Below are positions 19,295 to 27,767 of a stretch of 64,000 nucleotides of DNA, one piece after another. How positions within the stretch are numbered: position 1 is the stretch's first letter; each line of letters begins with the position of its first letter. The translations under genes and the position numbers were made by a program. Origin of the DNA: Pseudomonas sp. CC6-YY-74 (lineage in GTDB: Bacteria > Pseudomonadota > Gammaproteobacteria > Pseudomonadales > Pseudomonadaceae); assembly GCF_002025205.1 (NCBI RefSeq), contig NZ_CP019947.1, positions 813,501 through 877,500 on the forward strand. Direction: 5' to 3'. The notes beneath the pieces are model-generated. The model made no database searches, was not told the origin of the DNA, and was given only the letters and a program-made list of their open reading frames with translations.

Positions 19295-19560
19295 GGCTTT
19301 TCCGTCACATGGTTGTGCTGATCGAAGTGGCACGCTTTTGAGTGGCATTGTGCCACCATTCGAGTATGGCTGGCGCTTCGCTGCTTTACCTGTAGCTGGG
19401 CCTGAATAGTCAGCAGCTGCAGGATTGGGCCACGGTTCAGGGGCAAGCGTTCAATTAATCCTTCGCTGGGCATGTTCAAGTGTGCCTGGCCGTGCAGGTT
19501 GGCAGTGTATGCCGCGGCCATCAGCAGAATCCGTGCTTGTTTGGCAGTTAAATGCGCCAC
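19291..19560 (-). CDS. Possible small protein coupled to the coiled-coil gene
   Basis: An 89-residue frame starting with GTG at 19560. The first about 60 residues (TAKQARILLMAAAYTANLHG, LNMPSEGLIERLPLN) look like a compact helical protein with plausible codons; the His/Cys-rich tail looks less so. Its TGA overlaps the ATG of the next gene as ATGA, the arrangement of coupled genes. No ribosome site is visible before the GTG. I recognise no family; it may be real or a leader frame. Confidence 0.4.
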   Translation of the reverse strand: MAHLTAKQARILLMAAAYTANLHGQAHLNMPSEGLIERLPLNRGPILQLLTIQAQLQVKQRSASHTRMVAQCHSKACHFDQHNHVTEKP

Positions 19561-19562
19561 TT

Positions 19563-19580
19563 TGTAAATAAATCGTTACG
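19563..19580 (+). promoter_or_regulatory. Possible PhhR/TyrR-type box upstream of hpd
   Basis: TGTAAA-N6-GTTACG resembles the TGTAAA-N6-TTTACA box recognised by PhhR, the aromatic amino acid activator of Pseudomonas (left arm perfect, right arm 4 of 6). It lies 208 bases ahead of the hpd ATG in a gene-poor stretch. Confidence 0.35.
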
Positions 19581-19767
19581 AGAGCCCAGGGTTTTTACCG
19601 GGAGCTGGACGCTTTGGCTGGCGTTTATCGGACTGTAAGGTTTTATTGCCAAAAGACATGCACGCGGCCGCTGCACAGGGCCTGGGCCGTCTTGTCGGGC
19701 GTGCTTGCCTCGGTTGTCATGGAGCTATTCGCGTCGTCCTGTCTACTTGCGAGGGCGCTGAATCGAC

Positions 19768-19775
19768 AACAACAA
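19768..19775 (+). promoter_or_regulatory. Hfq/Crc-type CA motif in the hpd leader
   Basis: AACAACAA inside GACAACAACAACGAGGAGG, directly ahead of the hpd ribosome site, fits AAnAAnAA. Hfq with Crc binds such sites to block translation when preferred carbon sources are present. Confidence 0.6.
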
Positions 19776-19787
19776 CGAGGAGGCGCA

Positions 19788-20870
19788 ATGACCGCCGTGA
19801 ACAAGATCGAACAGCACAATCCCATCGGTACCGACGGCTTCGAGTTTGTCGAGTACACCGCGCCGACCCCGGAAGGCATCCAACAGTTGCGTGAACTGTT
19901 CAGCGCCATGGGCTTTACCGAAACCGCCAAGCACCGCTCCAAGGAAGTCTTTCTGTTCCAGCAGAACGATATCAATTTTGTGCTCAATGGCAGTCCCACC
20001 GGGCAGGTCCGCGAGTTCGGCCTCAAGCACGGGCCAAGCGCCTGCGCCATGGCTTTTCGAGTGCAGAACGCGGCCCAGGCGGCGGCCTATGTCGAGTCGC
20101 AAGGTGCCACGCTGGTCGGCAGTCACGCCAACTTCGGCGAGTTGAATATCCCCTGCGTCGAAGGCATCGGCGGTTCCTTGCTGTACCTGGTCGATCGTTA
20201 TGGCGACAAGAGCATCTACGACGTCGATTTCGAGTACATCGAAGGCCGTACGCCGCAGGACAACGCGGTCGGCCTGAAAGAACTCGATCACCTGACCCAC
20301 AACGTCAAGCGCGGGCAGATGGATGTCTGGTCGGGTTTCTACGAGCGCATTGCCAATTTCCGCGAGATCCGCTACTTCGATATCGAAGGCAAACTTACCG
20401 GTCTGGTTTCGCGGGCCATGACCTCGCCTTGCGGCAAGATCCGCATCCCGATCAACGAGTCGTCCGACGACAAGTCGCAGATCGAGGAATTCATCCGCGA
20501 GTACCACGGCGAAGGCATTCAGCACATTGCCCTGAGCACCGACGACATCTATGCCACCGTGCGCCAGCTGCGCGCCAGCGGCGTGGACTTCATGAAAACC
20601 CCTGACACCTATTTTGACAAGGTGGACACCCGCGTTGCTGGCCACGGCGAGCCGAGCGAGTTGCTGCGCGAGTTGAATATCCTGATCGATGGCGCGCCGG
20701 GAGATGACGGCATCCTGTTGCAGATTTTCACCAATACGGTGATCGGCCCGATCTTCTTCGAGATCATCCAGCGCAAGGGCAACCAGGGTTTCGGCGAGGG
20801 CAACTTCAAGGCGTTGTTCGAGTCCATCGAGGAAGACCAGATCAAACGCGGCGTGATCAAGGCCGATTGA
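19788..20870 (+). CDS. hpd: 4-hydroxyphenylpyruvate dioxygenase
   Basis: A 360-residue non-haem iron dioxygenase converting 4-hydroxyphenylpyruvate to homogentisate, the second step of tyrosine breakdown. The ferrous ligands are visible as His168 (LDHLTHNV), His246 (GIQHIALS) and Glu325 (FFEIIQRKG). Length and C-terminal GFGEGNFKALFESIE match the Pseudomonas enzyme. ATG 19788 follows a strong GAGGAGG; the open frame upstream to 19614 lacks support. First of four genes that take the product to fumarate and acetoacetate. Confidence 0.97.
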   Translation: MTAVNKIEQHNPIGTDGFEFVEYTAPTPEGIQQLRELFSAMGFTETAKHRSKEVFLFQQNDINFVLNGSPTGQVREFGLKHGPSACAMAFRVQNAAQAAAYVESQGATLVGSHANFGELNIPCVEGIGGSLLYLVDRYGDKSIYDVDFEYIEGRTPQDNAVGLKELDHLTHNVKRGQMDVWSGFYERIANFREIRYFDIEGKLTGLVSRAMTSPCGKIRIPINESSDDKSQIEEFIREYHGEGIQHIALSTDDIYATVRQLRASGVDFMKTPDTYFDKVDTRVAGHGEPSELLRELNILIDGAPGDDGILLQIFTNTVIGPIFFEIIQRKGNQGFGEGNFKALFESIEEDQIKRGVIKAD

Positions 20871-20880
20871 TCCGCAAACC

Positions 20881-21038
20881 GTCGGGTGGGTTAGGCGCGT
20901 CTATCGTTGCTGCAGGTACAGCGCGATTGCGCCGCGCCGTAACCCACTAGGCGGCAGCTGCTGAAACGAGTGGTGGGTTACGACGCACAGGGATTCGCCG
21001 TGTGCCTGCGGGTGCTAGTCGCGCCTAACCCACCCTAC
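20881..21038. repeat. Nested inverted repeat between hpd and hmgA
   Basis: Outer arms GGGTGGGTTAGGCGCG (from 20884) and CGCGCCTAACCCACCC (to 21035) pair. Inside them CGTAACCCACT (20938-20948) pairs with AGTGGTGGGTTACG (20969-20982). Nearly the whole 196-bp gap is this structure, the most complete copy of the element seen at 10569 and 14984. It would form a large cruciform or RNA hairpin in the mRNA gap. Confidence 0.7.
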
Positions 21039-21066
21039 AAAAGCGTGCATCGAGGAGATACCGGCC

Positions 21067-22206
21067 ATGAGCCGTAAATGGATCAGCTTCCCCCTACGCG
21101 AAGGCGAGTGCTCGCGCCAGGCGCACTGCGATTTTCCCGAGGGCACCTACGAGCGCGAGATGGGCCGCGAGGGCTTCTTCGGTCCGACCGCGCACCTGCA
21201 CCACAAGCATCCGCCGACTGGCTGGATCGACTGGCAGGGGCCGTTACGCCCGCACGCCTTCAACTTCAACGAGTTGTCCAGCGAACGCGATTGCCCGCTG
21301 GAGGCGCCGCTGACCCTGCACAACGCCGATATGAAGCTGCGCGTGTGGAAGACCCACGGCGCCATGCGTCACCTGGTGCGCAATGCCGATGGCGACGACC
21401 TGCTGTTTATCCATGAGGGCGCGGGGCACTTCTATTGCGACTTCGGCCACCTGGAGTACCGCGACGGCGATTACCTGGTGATTCCGCGCGGCACCGCCTG
21501 GCGCATCGAGACCCGCGCGCCGACCTTCATGTTGCTGATCGAGAGCAGCGATGGCGCCTACCAGTTGCCGGACAAGGGTCTGCTCGGCCCCCAGGCGATC
21601 TTCGACCCGGCGGTGCTCGAACATCCGAAACTGGACGATGCCTTCAAGGCGCAACAGGATGAGAACACCTGGCAGCTGCGGATCAAGCGGCGCAACCAGG
21701 TCAGCACCGTGACTTACCCCTACAACCCGCTGGACGTGGTCGGCTGGCATGGCGACAACACCGTGGTGCGCCTCAACTGGCGCGATATTCGCCCGCTGAT
21801 GAGCCACCGATACCATCTGCCGCCGTCGGCGCACACCACCTTCGTCGCCAATGGTTTCGTGGTCTGCACCTTCACCCCGCGGCCGGTGGAGACTGATCCG
21901 GGGGCGTTGAAAGTGCCGTTCTATCACAACAACGACGACTACGACGAAGTGCTGTTCTACCACCGCGGCAACTTCTTCAGCCGCGACAACATCGAGGCCG
22001 GGATGGTCACCCTGCACCCCTGCGGCTTCCCCCACGGCCCGCATCCCAAGGCGCTGAAAAAGAGCCAGGAGGCGCCGGCCACCTTCGTCGACGAGGTGGC
22101 GGTGATGATCGATGCCCGCCGCGCCTTGGAGATAGACCCGGCCGCCGCGCAGGTCGATGTGCCCGAATACGTCAACTCCTGGCGTGCGCCGGGCCAAGAC
22201 AGCTGA
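21067..22206 (+). CDS. hmgA: Homogentisate 1,2-dioxygenase, short type
   Basis: A 379-residue cupin protein. Its place right after hpd and before a fumarylacetoacetase, and the dioxygenase-type metal region (YHNNDDYDEVLFYHRGNF, then HPCGFPHGPHP), support ring cleavage of homogentisate to maleylacetoacetate. It is about 50 residues shorter than the usual 430-residue HmgA and its N-terminus differs (no SGFGNEFASEA-type stretch); it resembles the short homogentisate dioxygenases of some other gammaproteobacteria. ATG 21067 follows GAGGAGA. Assignment is by motif and context. Confidence 0.85.
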   Translation: MSRKWISFPLREGECSRQAHCDFPEGTYEREMGREGFFGPTAHLHHKHPPTGWIDWQGPLRPHAFNFNELSSERDCPLEAPLTLHNADMKLRVWKTHGAMRHLVRNADGDDLLFIHEGAGHFYCDFGHLEYRDGDYLVIPRGTAWRIETRAPTFMLLIESSDGAYQLPDKGLLGPQAIFDPAVLEHPKLDDAFKAQQDENTWQLRIKRRNQVSTVTYPYNPLDVVGWHGDNTVVRLNWRDIRPLMSHRYHLPPSAHTTFVANGFVVCTFTPRPVETDPGALKVPFYHNNDDYDEVLFYHRGNFFSRDNIEAGMVTLHPCGFPHGPHPKALKKSQEAPATFVDEVAVMIDARRALEIDPAAAQVDVPEYVNSWRAPGQDS

Positions 22207-22281
22207 GGAAGGGCGCGCACTGCGCAGCAGAACCCTGACTGAAATCTGTGGTGCGCAAGGCGCACCCTACGAGGTTTGACC

Positions 22282-23265
22282 ATGAAACTCGCATCATTGA
22301 ATCAAGGCCGCGACGGTCTGCTGGTCGTGGTCTCCCGTGACCTGAGCCGCGCGGTAAAAGCGCCGGCGATTGCCGCCACCCTGCAAGCCGCGCTGGATCA
22401 CTGGGCTGACTGCAAACCCAAGCTGGAGGCCCTGTACCAACGTCTCAACGACGGCCTGTGCAACGATGCCTTCGCTTTCGAGCAGAGCGCTTGCCACAGT
22501 CCCTTGCCGCGGGCCTACCATTGGGCCGACGCTAGCGCCTACGTTAATCACGTCGAGCTGGTACGCAAAGCGCGGGGGGCCGAGATACCGGAGAGCTTCT
22601 GGCACGACCCGCTGATGTACCAGGGTGGCGCCGACTGCTTTATCCCGCCGCAGGCACCGATCCGCATGGCCGACGAGGCCTGGGGCATCGACCTGGAGGC
22701 CGAGATCGCGGTGATCACCGACGACGTGCCGATGGGCGCCACTGCCGCCGAGGCCGCGCAGCACATCCAGTTGCTGATGCTGGTCAACGACGTGTCGCTG
22801 CGCAACCTGATACCCGGCGAGTTGGCCAAGGGCTTTGGCTTTTACCAGAGCAAACCGTCGTCGAGCTTCTCGCCGGTGGCCATTACCCCGGACGAATTGG
22901 GCGATAGCTGGAAAGACGGCAAGGTGCATCGACCGTTGGTCTCGCACATCAACGAGGTGCTGTTCGGCCAGCCGGATGCCGGCACCGACATGACCTTCAA
23001 CTTCCCGACCCTGCTGGCCCATGCCGCCAAGAGCCGGCCGCTGGGCAGCGGCAGCATTATTGGTTCGGGCACGGTGTCGAACTACGACCGCAGCGCCGGC
23101 TCGTCCTGTCTGGCGGAGAAACGCATGCTGGAAATCATCGAGCAGGGTGAGGCCAAGACACCCTTCCTCAAATTCGGCGACCGGGTGCGTATCGAGATGT
23201 TCGATGCCGCCGGCCACAGCCTGTTCGGCGCCATCGACCAGGCTGTGGAAAAGTATCAGCCGTAG
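22282..23265 (+). CDS. fahA: Fumarylacetoacetase (FAH family), short type
   Basis: A 327-residue FAH-family hydrolase predicted to split fumarylacetoacetate into fumarate and acetoacetate. The metal site is visible in WGIDLEAEIAVITDDVP and NDVSLRNL. GSGTVSNYD matches the GSGT turn and KPSSSFSP the substrate loop of the family. The usual enzyme is about 430 residues, so this is a distinct short class, paired with the short dioxygenase. ATG 22282 follows GAGG; the frame begins 2 codons earlier at TTG. The 75-bp gap before it holds GTGGTGCGCAAGGCGCACCC, a small palindrome. Its TAG stop lies within a repeat (GTAGGATGGGTT). Confidence 0.85.
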   Translation: MKLASLNQGRDGLLVVVSRDLSRAVKAPAIAATLQAALDHWADCKPKLEALYQRLNDGLCNDAFAFEQSACHSPLPRAYHWADASAYVNHVELVRKARGAEIPESFWHDPLMYQGGADCFIPPQAPIRMADEAWGIDLEAEIAVITDDVPMGATAAEAAQHIQLLMLVNDVSLRNLIPGELAKGFGFYQSKPSSSFSPVAITPDELGDSWKDGKVHRPLVSHINEVLFGQPDAGTDMTFNFPTLLAHAAKSRPLGSGSIIGSGTVSNYDRSAGSSCLAEKRMLEIIEQGEAKTPFLKFGDRVRIEMFDAAGHSLFGAIDQAVEKYQP

Positions 23266-23334
23266 GATGGGTTGAGGCGCGTAGCGACGATACCCATCGA
23301 GCGCAGGGATGGGCATCGCTGCGCTCAACACCAT
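23262..23334. repeat. Degenerate palindromic repeat between fahA and maiA
   Basis: GTAGGATGGGTTGAGGCGC, then GATACCCATCGAGCGC and GCGCTCAACACCATTCG, a reduced copy of the GGGTTAG family. It starts at the fahA stop codon and fills most of the 137-bp gap. Confidence 0.5.
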
Positions 23335-23402
23335 TCGACGGTCTGCACGCGCATCGCCGGGACGCCGGACCGCAGCAAACTGGCTCTACAGGGAGAATTG
23401 TC

Positions 23403-24044
23403 ATGCTGACGCTGTATAGCTACTGGCGCTCCACCGCCGCCTACCGGGTGCGGATCGCCTTGAATCTCAAGGGCCTGGCCTATCAGCAGGTGCCGGTGCA
23501 CTTGGTCAGGGACGGCGGTGAGCAACACTCGGCCGAGTACCGGGCGCTCAACCCGCAGGAGTTGGTGCCGTTGCTGGTCGATGGCGAAGCCAGGATCGCC
23601 CAGTCATTGGCGATCCTCGAATACCTGGAAGACGTGTATCCAGTGCCGGCGTTATTGCCGGCCGATCCGGCTCAGCGTGCTCAGGTGCGGGCGCTGGCCT
23701 TGCACATCGCCTGCGATATCCATCCACTCAACAACCTGCGCGTGCTGCAGTACCTGTCCGGGCCGTTGGGCGTGGCTGATCAGGCAAAGGATGCCTGGTA
23801 CCGCCACTGGGTGGACCTGGGCCTCGCTGCGGTGGAGCAGGGACTGGCGGTTTTCGAGGGTCGCCTGTCCCTGGGCCAGCGCCCCGGATATCTGGAAGCC
23901 TGTCTGCTCCCTCAGCTGTACAACGCTCGCCGTTTTAACTGTGCGCTCGATGCGTTCCCGCGCATCCTCGCCATGGCGGCGCGCTGCGAAGCCCTCGAGG
24001 CCTTCAAGCAGGCCGCTCCCGAAGTGCAGGCCGACGCCCCGTGA
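23403..24044 (+). CDS. maiA: Maleylacetoacetate isomerase (zeta-class GST)
   Basis: A 213-residue glutathione-dependent isomerase turning maleylacetoacetate into fumarylacetoacetate. The N-terminal thioredoxin domain starts LYSYWRSTAAYRVRIAL, the zeta-class pattern. NPQELVPLLVD and IAQSLAILEYLED bind glutathione, and the all-helical C-terminal domain has CDIHPLNNLRVLQYL. ATG 23403 follows GGGAG. It closes the tyrosine cluster; a strong terminator follows at 24135. Confidence 0.94.
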   Translation: MLTLYSYWRSTAAYRVRIALNLKGLAYQQVPVHLVRDGGEQHSAEYRALNPQELVPLLVDGEARIAQSLAILEYLEDVYPVPALLPADPAQRAQVRALALHIACDIHPLNNLRVLQYLSGPLGVADQAKDAWYRHWVDLGLAAVEQGLAVFEGRLSLGQRPGYLEACLLPQLYNARRFNCALDAFPRILAMAARCEALEAFKQAAPEVQADAP

Positions 24045-24134
24045 TCTTGGCCGCGTGTCCAATTACCTGACGTCGCGTTGGATGCCGCAGCCCGCCGGAC
24101 GATGAGCCGGTTCGTGGTCATCGGGGAAACAGCC

Positions 24135-24174
24135 AGAGGCGCCCGACACTGAGAGGTCGTGCGCCTCTTTCTTT
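24135..24174 (+). terminator. Rho-independent terminator after maiA
   Basis: AGAGGCGC at 24135-24142 pairs perfectly with GCGCCTCT at 24161-24168. The inner GAC...GTC pairs extend the stem, and TTCTTT follows. It ends the tyrosine operon. Confidence 0.85.
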
Positions 24175-24478
24175 ATGCGGCGTGATTCACTCAGACGGAT
24201 ATTTGGCGTCGGTAGAGTGGCGAGTAGCCGCCACTTGCAGAGTTCACTCGGCGGAAAGTCGCCGACAAAGGCCCTGGCAAGGACTGGGGCGATGGCTTGG
24301 TGCGATTGGCCGTGTCGCCTTGCAGGGCTCTAGCCCAATGGTTTTCGCCAAGCTGTCGGCTATAAAAGCGCTAAGGACTAAAGCTGGCACACGGGTTGCG
24401 ATGCTCCAGGCTTGCAAAATCGATGTCATGCCCCCGCATGCCAGCCACACCGCCTCCCTGAGGCGGGTCGGCGTGTCG

Positions 24479-24489
24479 AATAACAATAA
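24479..24489 (+). promoter_or_regulatory. Hfq/Crc-type CA motif in the chemoreceptor leader
   Basis: AATAACAATAA gives two overlapping AAnAAnAA sites immediately before GGAG (24491-24494) and the ATG at 24503. Confidence 0.55.
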
Positions 24490-24502
24490 TGGAGTTGTGC
24501 TT

Positions 24503-26458
24503 ATGTTGCAGTCTGCCGCCCGCCTGTTTACCAACCTTGCCGTCAGCAAGAAGCTGCTCTGCGGTTTTACCTTGGTATTACTGCTGACTATCGCGGTGAC
24601 CGCCAGCGGCTTCATTGCGCTACAGAGCATTCTGCGAGGGCATGCGTTGGCTGGGCAACTGACGGCCGTGAATATGGAAATTCTTCAAGCGCGTCGGTTT
24701 GAGCGTGCGTTCGCCATCGAGCAAACTACCGAGAGTGCCGAGCGGGTGCGCGCGAGCCTGGCGACCGTGCAGGCGTTGCTGATTCAACTGGAGCAGGGCA
24801 CCTCGGCGGCGCAAGCCAAGCATTACCAGACCATGAAGCAGGCGGTGGCCGATTACCTGAGCCAGTTCGACAGTTATGTCGACCTGCAGAACAGGGCGCG
24901 TCAGGCGCGCCAGGATATGGGCGCTGCCGCAGTCGAGACGCGCGGTCAATTCGAGTCGCTTGAACTGGACATGTACGACGCCGTGCGCGAGTTGCGTCTG
25001 CAAGGCGACAAACTCCGCGGTAGCGATCCGCTGACCCTGGCGGAAACCGCGTCCGGCATGAGCAAGCGCATGCTCGAGCTGCGTGATCAAGAGAGCTTAT
25101 ACATCATCGACGGTTCGGCCGAGGCTTTGGAGGAGTGGGCCTACATCAGCGAGGACCTGCAAAGCGTCGCGCGCAACCTGATGCTGTGGTTGAGCGATGA
25201 GCAGAAGGCCGCGATCGAAACGGCCTTGCAGTCCTTGACCACCTACCAGCGCTCCTTCGGTTATTACCAGCAGGTCCGCCAGCAGAGTCGCACCACCGAA
25301 ACCGCGATGATCGAGCGGGCGCGGGCGGTGTTCAGCCTGGCCGAGGCGGCGAAAGTCGGCGAGGAGCAGCGTATGGCTGCCGCCAGTCGCCAGGCCATGC
25401 TGCTGCTCGCGAGCATGGGCGTGGCTGCGGTGATTCTCGGCCTGCTGGCCGCCTGGTTGATCACCCGTTCGATCGTCATCCCCTTGCGCCAGAGCGTGGC
25501 CTTTGCCCAGCGTATCGCCGACGGCGACCTGAGCCAGGATTTGCCGCTCGATCGCCACGACGAACTCGGCCAGTTGTTGGCGGCCTTGCAGGGCATGACC
25601 GGCAGCCTGCGCAATCTGCTCGGGCGCATTGGCGGCGGCGTCAGCCAGATCGCTGCAGCGGCCGAGCAGCTGTCGGCGATCACCGCGCAAACCAGTGCCG
25701 GGGTGCACAACCAGCGCCAGGAAACCGAGCAGACCGCCACCGCCATGCACCAGATGGCCGCCACCGTGCAGGAAGTGGCGCAGAACGCCGAGCAGGCGTC
25801 CATGGCCGCTCGCGATGCCGACCGCGAGGCGCAGCAGGGCAATCAGGTGGTGCAGCAGGCGGTGACGCAGATCGGCAATCTGGCGCTGGAGGTCGATCAG
25901 TCGGCCGCTGCGATGCAGGCGCTGAATCAGGAGAGTGCCCGCATCGGCGGCGTATTGGAGGTGATCCGTGCGGTCGCCGAGCAGACCAATCTGCTCGCAC
26001 TGAATGCGGCCATCGAGGCCGCCCGGGCGGGCGAGCAGGGCCGCGGCTTTGCCGTAGTCGCCGACGAAGTGCGGGCGCTGGCGCGGCGTACGCACGATTC
26101 AACCGAAGAAATCGAAGGCCTGATTAGCAGTCTGCAGCGTATGGCGGGCGGCGCAGTCGAGCAGATGGAAAGCAGCCGCAAGCTGACCCAGGGCACCGTC
26201 ACTCTGGCCGGTCAGGCGGGCGACGCCCTGGGCCGCATCACTCAGGCGGTGAGCACCATCGAACAGATGAACCAGCAGATCGCCGCCGCCGCCGAAGAGC
26301 AGAGCGCCGTGGCGGATAGCATCAGCGCAAGCATTACCCGAGTGCGTGATATCGGCGAGCAGAGCGCCAGTGCCAGTGAGCAAACCGCCGCCTCAAGCGC
26401 CGAGCTGGCGCGCCTGGGCGTTGAGCTGCAGGGCCTGGTCGCGCAGTTCCGTATTTGA
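24503..26458 (+). CDS. Methyl-accepting chemotaxis protein (HBM-type sensor)
   Basis: A 651-residue transmembrane chemoreceptor. TM1 is at about 18-40 and TM2 at about 300-322 ([20 protein letters not shown]). The about 255-residue periplasmic region between them is all helical ([15 protein letters not shown]..., [15 protein letters not shown]). This length and composition fit the helical bimodular (HBM) domain of receptors such as McpS, which sense organic acids. HAMP (about 325-375) and the signalling domain follow, with the hairpin tip [20 protein letters not shown] near 494-513. No C-terminal CheR-docking pentapeptide. ATG 24503 follows GGAG. Confidence 0.92.
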   Translation: MLQSAARLFTNLAVSKKLLCGFTLVLLLTIAVTASGFIALQSILRGHALAGQLTAVNMEILQARRFERAFAIEQTTESAERVRASLATVQALLIQLEQGTSAAQAKHYQTMKQAVADYLSQFDSYVDLQNRARQARQDMGAAAVETRGQFESLELDMYDAVRELRLQGDKLRGSDPLTLAETASGMSKRMLELRDQESLYIIDGSAEALEEWAYISEDLQSVARNLMLWLSDEQKAAIETALQSLTTYQRSFGYYQQVRQQSRTTETAMIERARAVFSLAEAAKVGEEQRMAAASRQAMLLLASMGVAAVILGLLAAWLITRSIVIPLRQSVAFAQRIADGDLSQDLPLDRHDELGQLLAALQGMTGSLRNLLGRIGGGVSQIAAAAEQLSAITAQTSAGVHNQRQETEQTATAMHQMAATVQEVAQNAEQASMAARDADREAQQGNQVVQQAVTQIGNLALEVDQSAAAMQALNQESARIGGVLEVIRAVAEQTNLLALNAAIEAARAGEQGRGFAVVADEVRALARRTHDSTEEIEGLISSLQRMAGGAVEQMESSRKLTQGTVTLAGQAGDALGRITQAVSTIEQMNQQIAAAAEEQSAVADSISASITRVRDIGEQSASASEQTAASSAELARLGVELQGLVAQFRI

Positions 26459-26548
26459 GTAGCAGGCCTGCGCCTCAGGCGCAGCAACGGATGCGTAGGC
26501 CGATTAACTCCAGGGTAATCCGGGGATTTGCCTCCCGCTAAACCGCCC

Positions 26549-27637
26549 TCAGCAGTCGTCGCGCTCGGCGGCGCAGGTCTGCCGGGCGGCGCTGAGCTGG
26601 GGTTTGCCCAGTTCGCTGGCCCAGGCGGTCAGGGGCACCTGCAGATCCGGCTGCCAGATACGTCGCCACAGCACTTGCAGGCGTTGCAGGTCGACCCGCT
26701 CCATTGGCCAGCTCGCGATGTGCTGATTGACCTGCCAGGCGCCATTGTGGCGAACGGCGAAGTCGAAGCGGAAGGGATGGGTGCCAGTCATGCCCAGGCG
26801 CAGATCGGTGACCACCAGGTGCTCGTCGATCTGGTCGTAGCGCAACACGCCATCGGTGAACCAGGCCAGGCGCTGGTGCGCTGGCGAGTCCGCGAGTACC
26901 TCGGCCAGCGCAGTGCCACGCGGCATGCGGCTGAGCTGCGGCGGCTGTGGGTCGAACCAGCCGACCAGGGCTTCGTGGTAATCCGCGCCATCCAGCACGA
27001 TCACGCGCCAGAGCAGGCTGTTGAGTGGCGTCGGGGTGCTGAACAGTGCTTCGGCCTGGATGCCCTGGCGCGCCAGTTGCGCCTCGACACGTTGCTCGGC
27101 CATGGATTTGCCGGCCAGAGTCGAAGCCAGATACAGGCTCGACAGGGCCAGGGCGACAAGTGGCGCCTTGGCCATTTTGTCGCGCAGGCCGAAGGCCAGT
27201 CCCAGTAGCACGGCGGCGATCAGCGGTACGGTGTAGAGCGGGTCGATGATAAAGATGCTCGACCAGGCCGTGGGTGTTGGCATCAACGGCCAGAACAGCT
27301 GAGTGCCGTAGCTGGTGAAGCTATCCAGCAGTGGGTGGCTGAGCAACACCAGCGCCACGCAGGCAAACAGGCGTTGCGTCGAGTAGCCCTGGTGCGGGCG
27401 AAAACGCCGCACCAGCCAGGTCAACAAGATCGCTACGCCGAAGAGGACGAACAGCGAATGGCTGAAGCCGCGGTGATAGGTCATCTGCGCCACGGCGTCG
27501 CCATAGTCGATTACTACGTCCAAGTCGGGCAGGGTGCCGAGGACGGCGCCATACAGCAGGGCCTTGCGCCCTTGCCAGCGGCCGAGCAGCGCGCCCTGAA
27601 TGCTGGCGCCGAGCACGGCCTGGGTGATGGAGTCCAT
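26549..27637 (-). CDS. YdjM-like membrane metal-dependent hydrolase family protein
   Basis: A 362-residue inner-membrane protein of the PF04307 group. The N-terminal family signature DSITQAVLGASIQGALLG, GTLPDLDVVIDYGD and YHRGFSHSLFVLF contain the conserved His and Asp residues thought to bind metal; SHPLLDSFTSYG carries another set. Four to six hydrophobic helices lie in residues 50-190, and the C-terminal half is soluble. The E. coli relative YdjM is induced by DNA damage. I saw no clear LexA box here. Monocistronic; substrate unknown. Confidence 0.82.
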   Translation of the reverse strand: MDSITQAVLGASIQGALLGRWQGRKALLYGAVLGTLPDLDVVIDYGDAVAQMTYHRGFSHSLFVLFGVAILLTWLVRRFRPHQGYSTQRLFACVALVLLSHPLLDSFTSYGTQLFWPLMPTPTAWSSIFIIDPLYTVPLIAAVLLGLAFGLRDKMAKAPLVALALSSLYLASTLAGKSMAEQRVEAQLARQGIQAEALFSTPTPLNSLLWRVIVLDGADYHEALVGWFDPQPPQLSRMPRGTALAEVLADSPAHQRLAWFTDGVLRYDQIDEHLVVTDLRLGMTGTHPFRFDFAVRHNGAWQVNQHIASWPMERVDLQRLQVLWRRIWQPDLQVPLTAWASELGKPQLSAARQTCAAERDDC

Positions 27638-27704
27638 CGGTTGGTCGTCCGTTCTGTCGGGATGCTTAGATTACCTCCACAACAGTTGCTGCTGTTGCTC
27701 GGAA

Positions 27705-27731
27705 ATCCCAGGCAACGATTTTGCCTGGGAT
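27705..27731. terminator. Stem-loop, probable terminator of the EAL/GGDEF gene
   Basis: ATCCCAGGCAA at 27705-27715 pairs perfectly with TTGCCTGGGAT at 27721-27731 around a 5-base loop. Leftward transcription from the upstream gene would meet it 37 bases after the stop, followed by TTTCC, a weak U-tract. Confidence 0.65.
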
Positions 27732-27767
27732 GCGCCTGGGCCTATGCCGCGCGCATCTATCCGCTGC

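Larger units (their letters stand above)
24045..24502 (+). other. Gap between maiA and chemoreceptor gene
   Basis: 458 bp with the maiA terminator (24135-24174) and the chemoreceptor leader. The open frame of the chemoreceptor extends back to 24182 but that extension has no ribosome site and no domain. No flagellar sigma-28 promoter of the usual TAAA-N15-GCCGATAA form was found. Confidence 0.5.

Noticed and set aside
19367..19382. Possible sigma-54 promoter TGGCTGGCGCTTCGCT
   Set aside because: Three departures from consensus and over 400 bp from hpd inside a possible reverse gene.
24182..24502. N-terminal extension of the chemoreceptor
   Set aside because: No ribosome site or domain; ATG 24503 with GGAG and the CA motif is far better.
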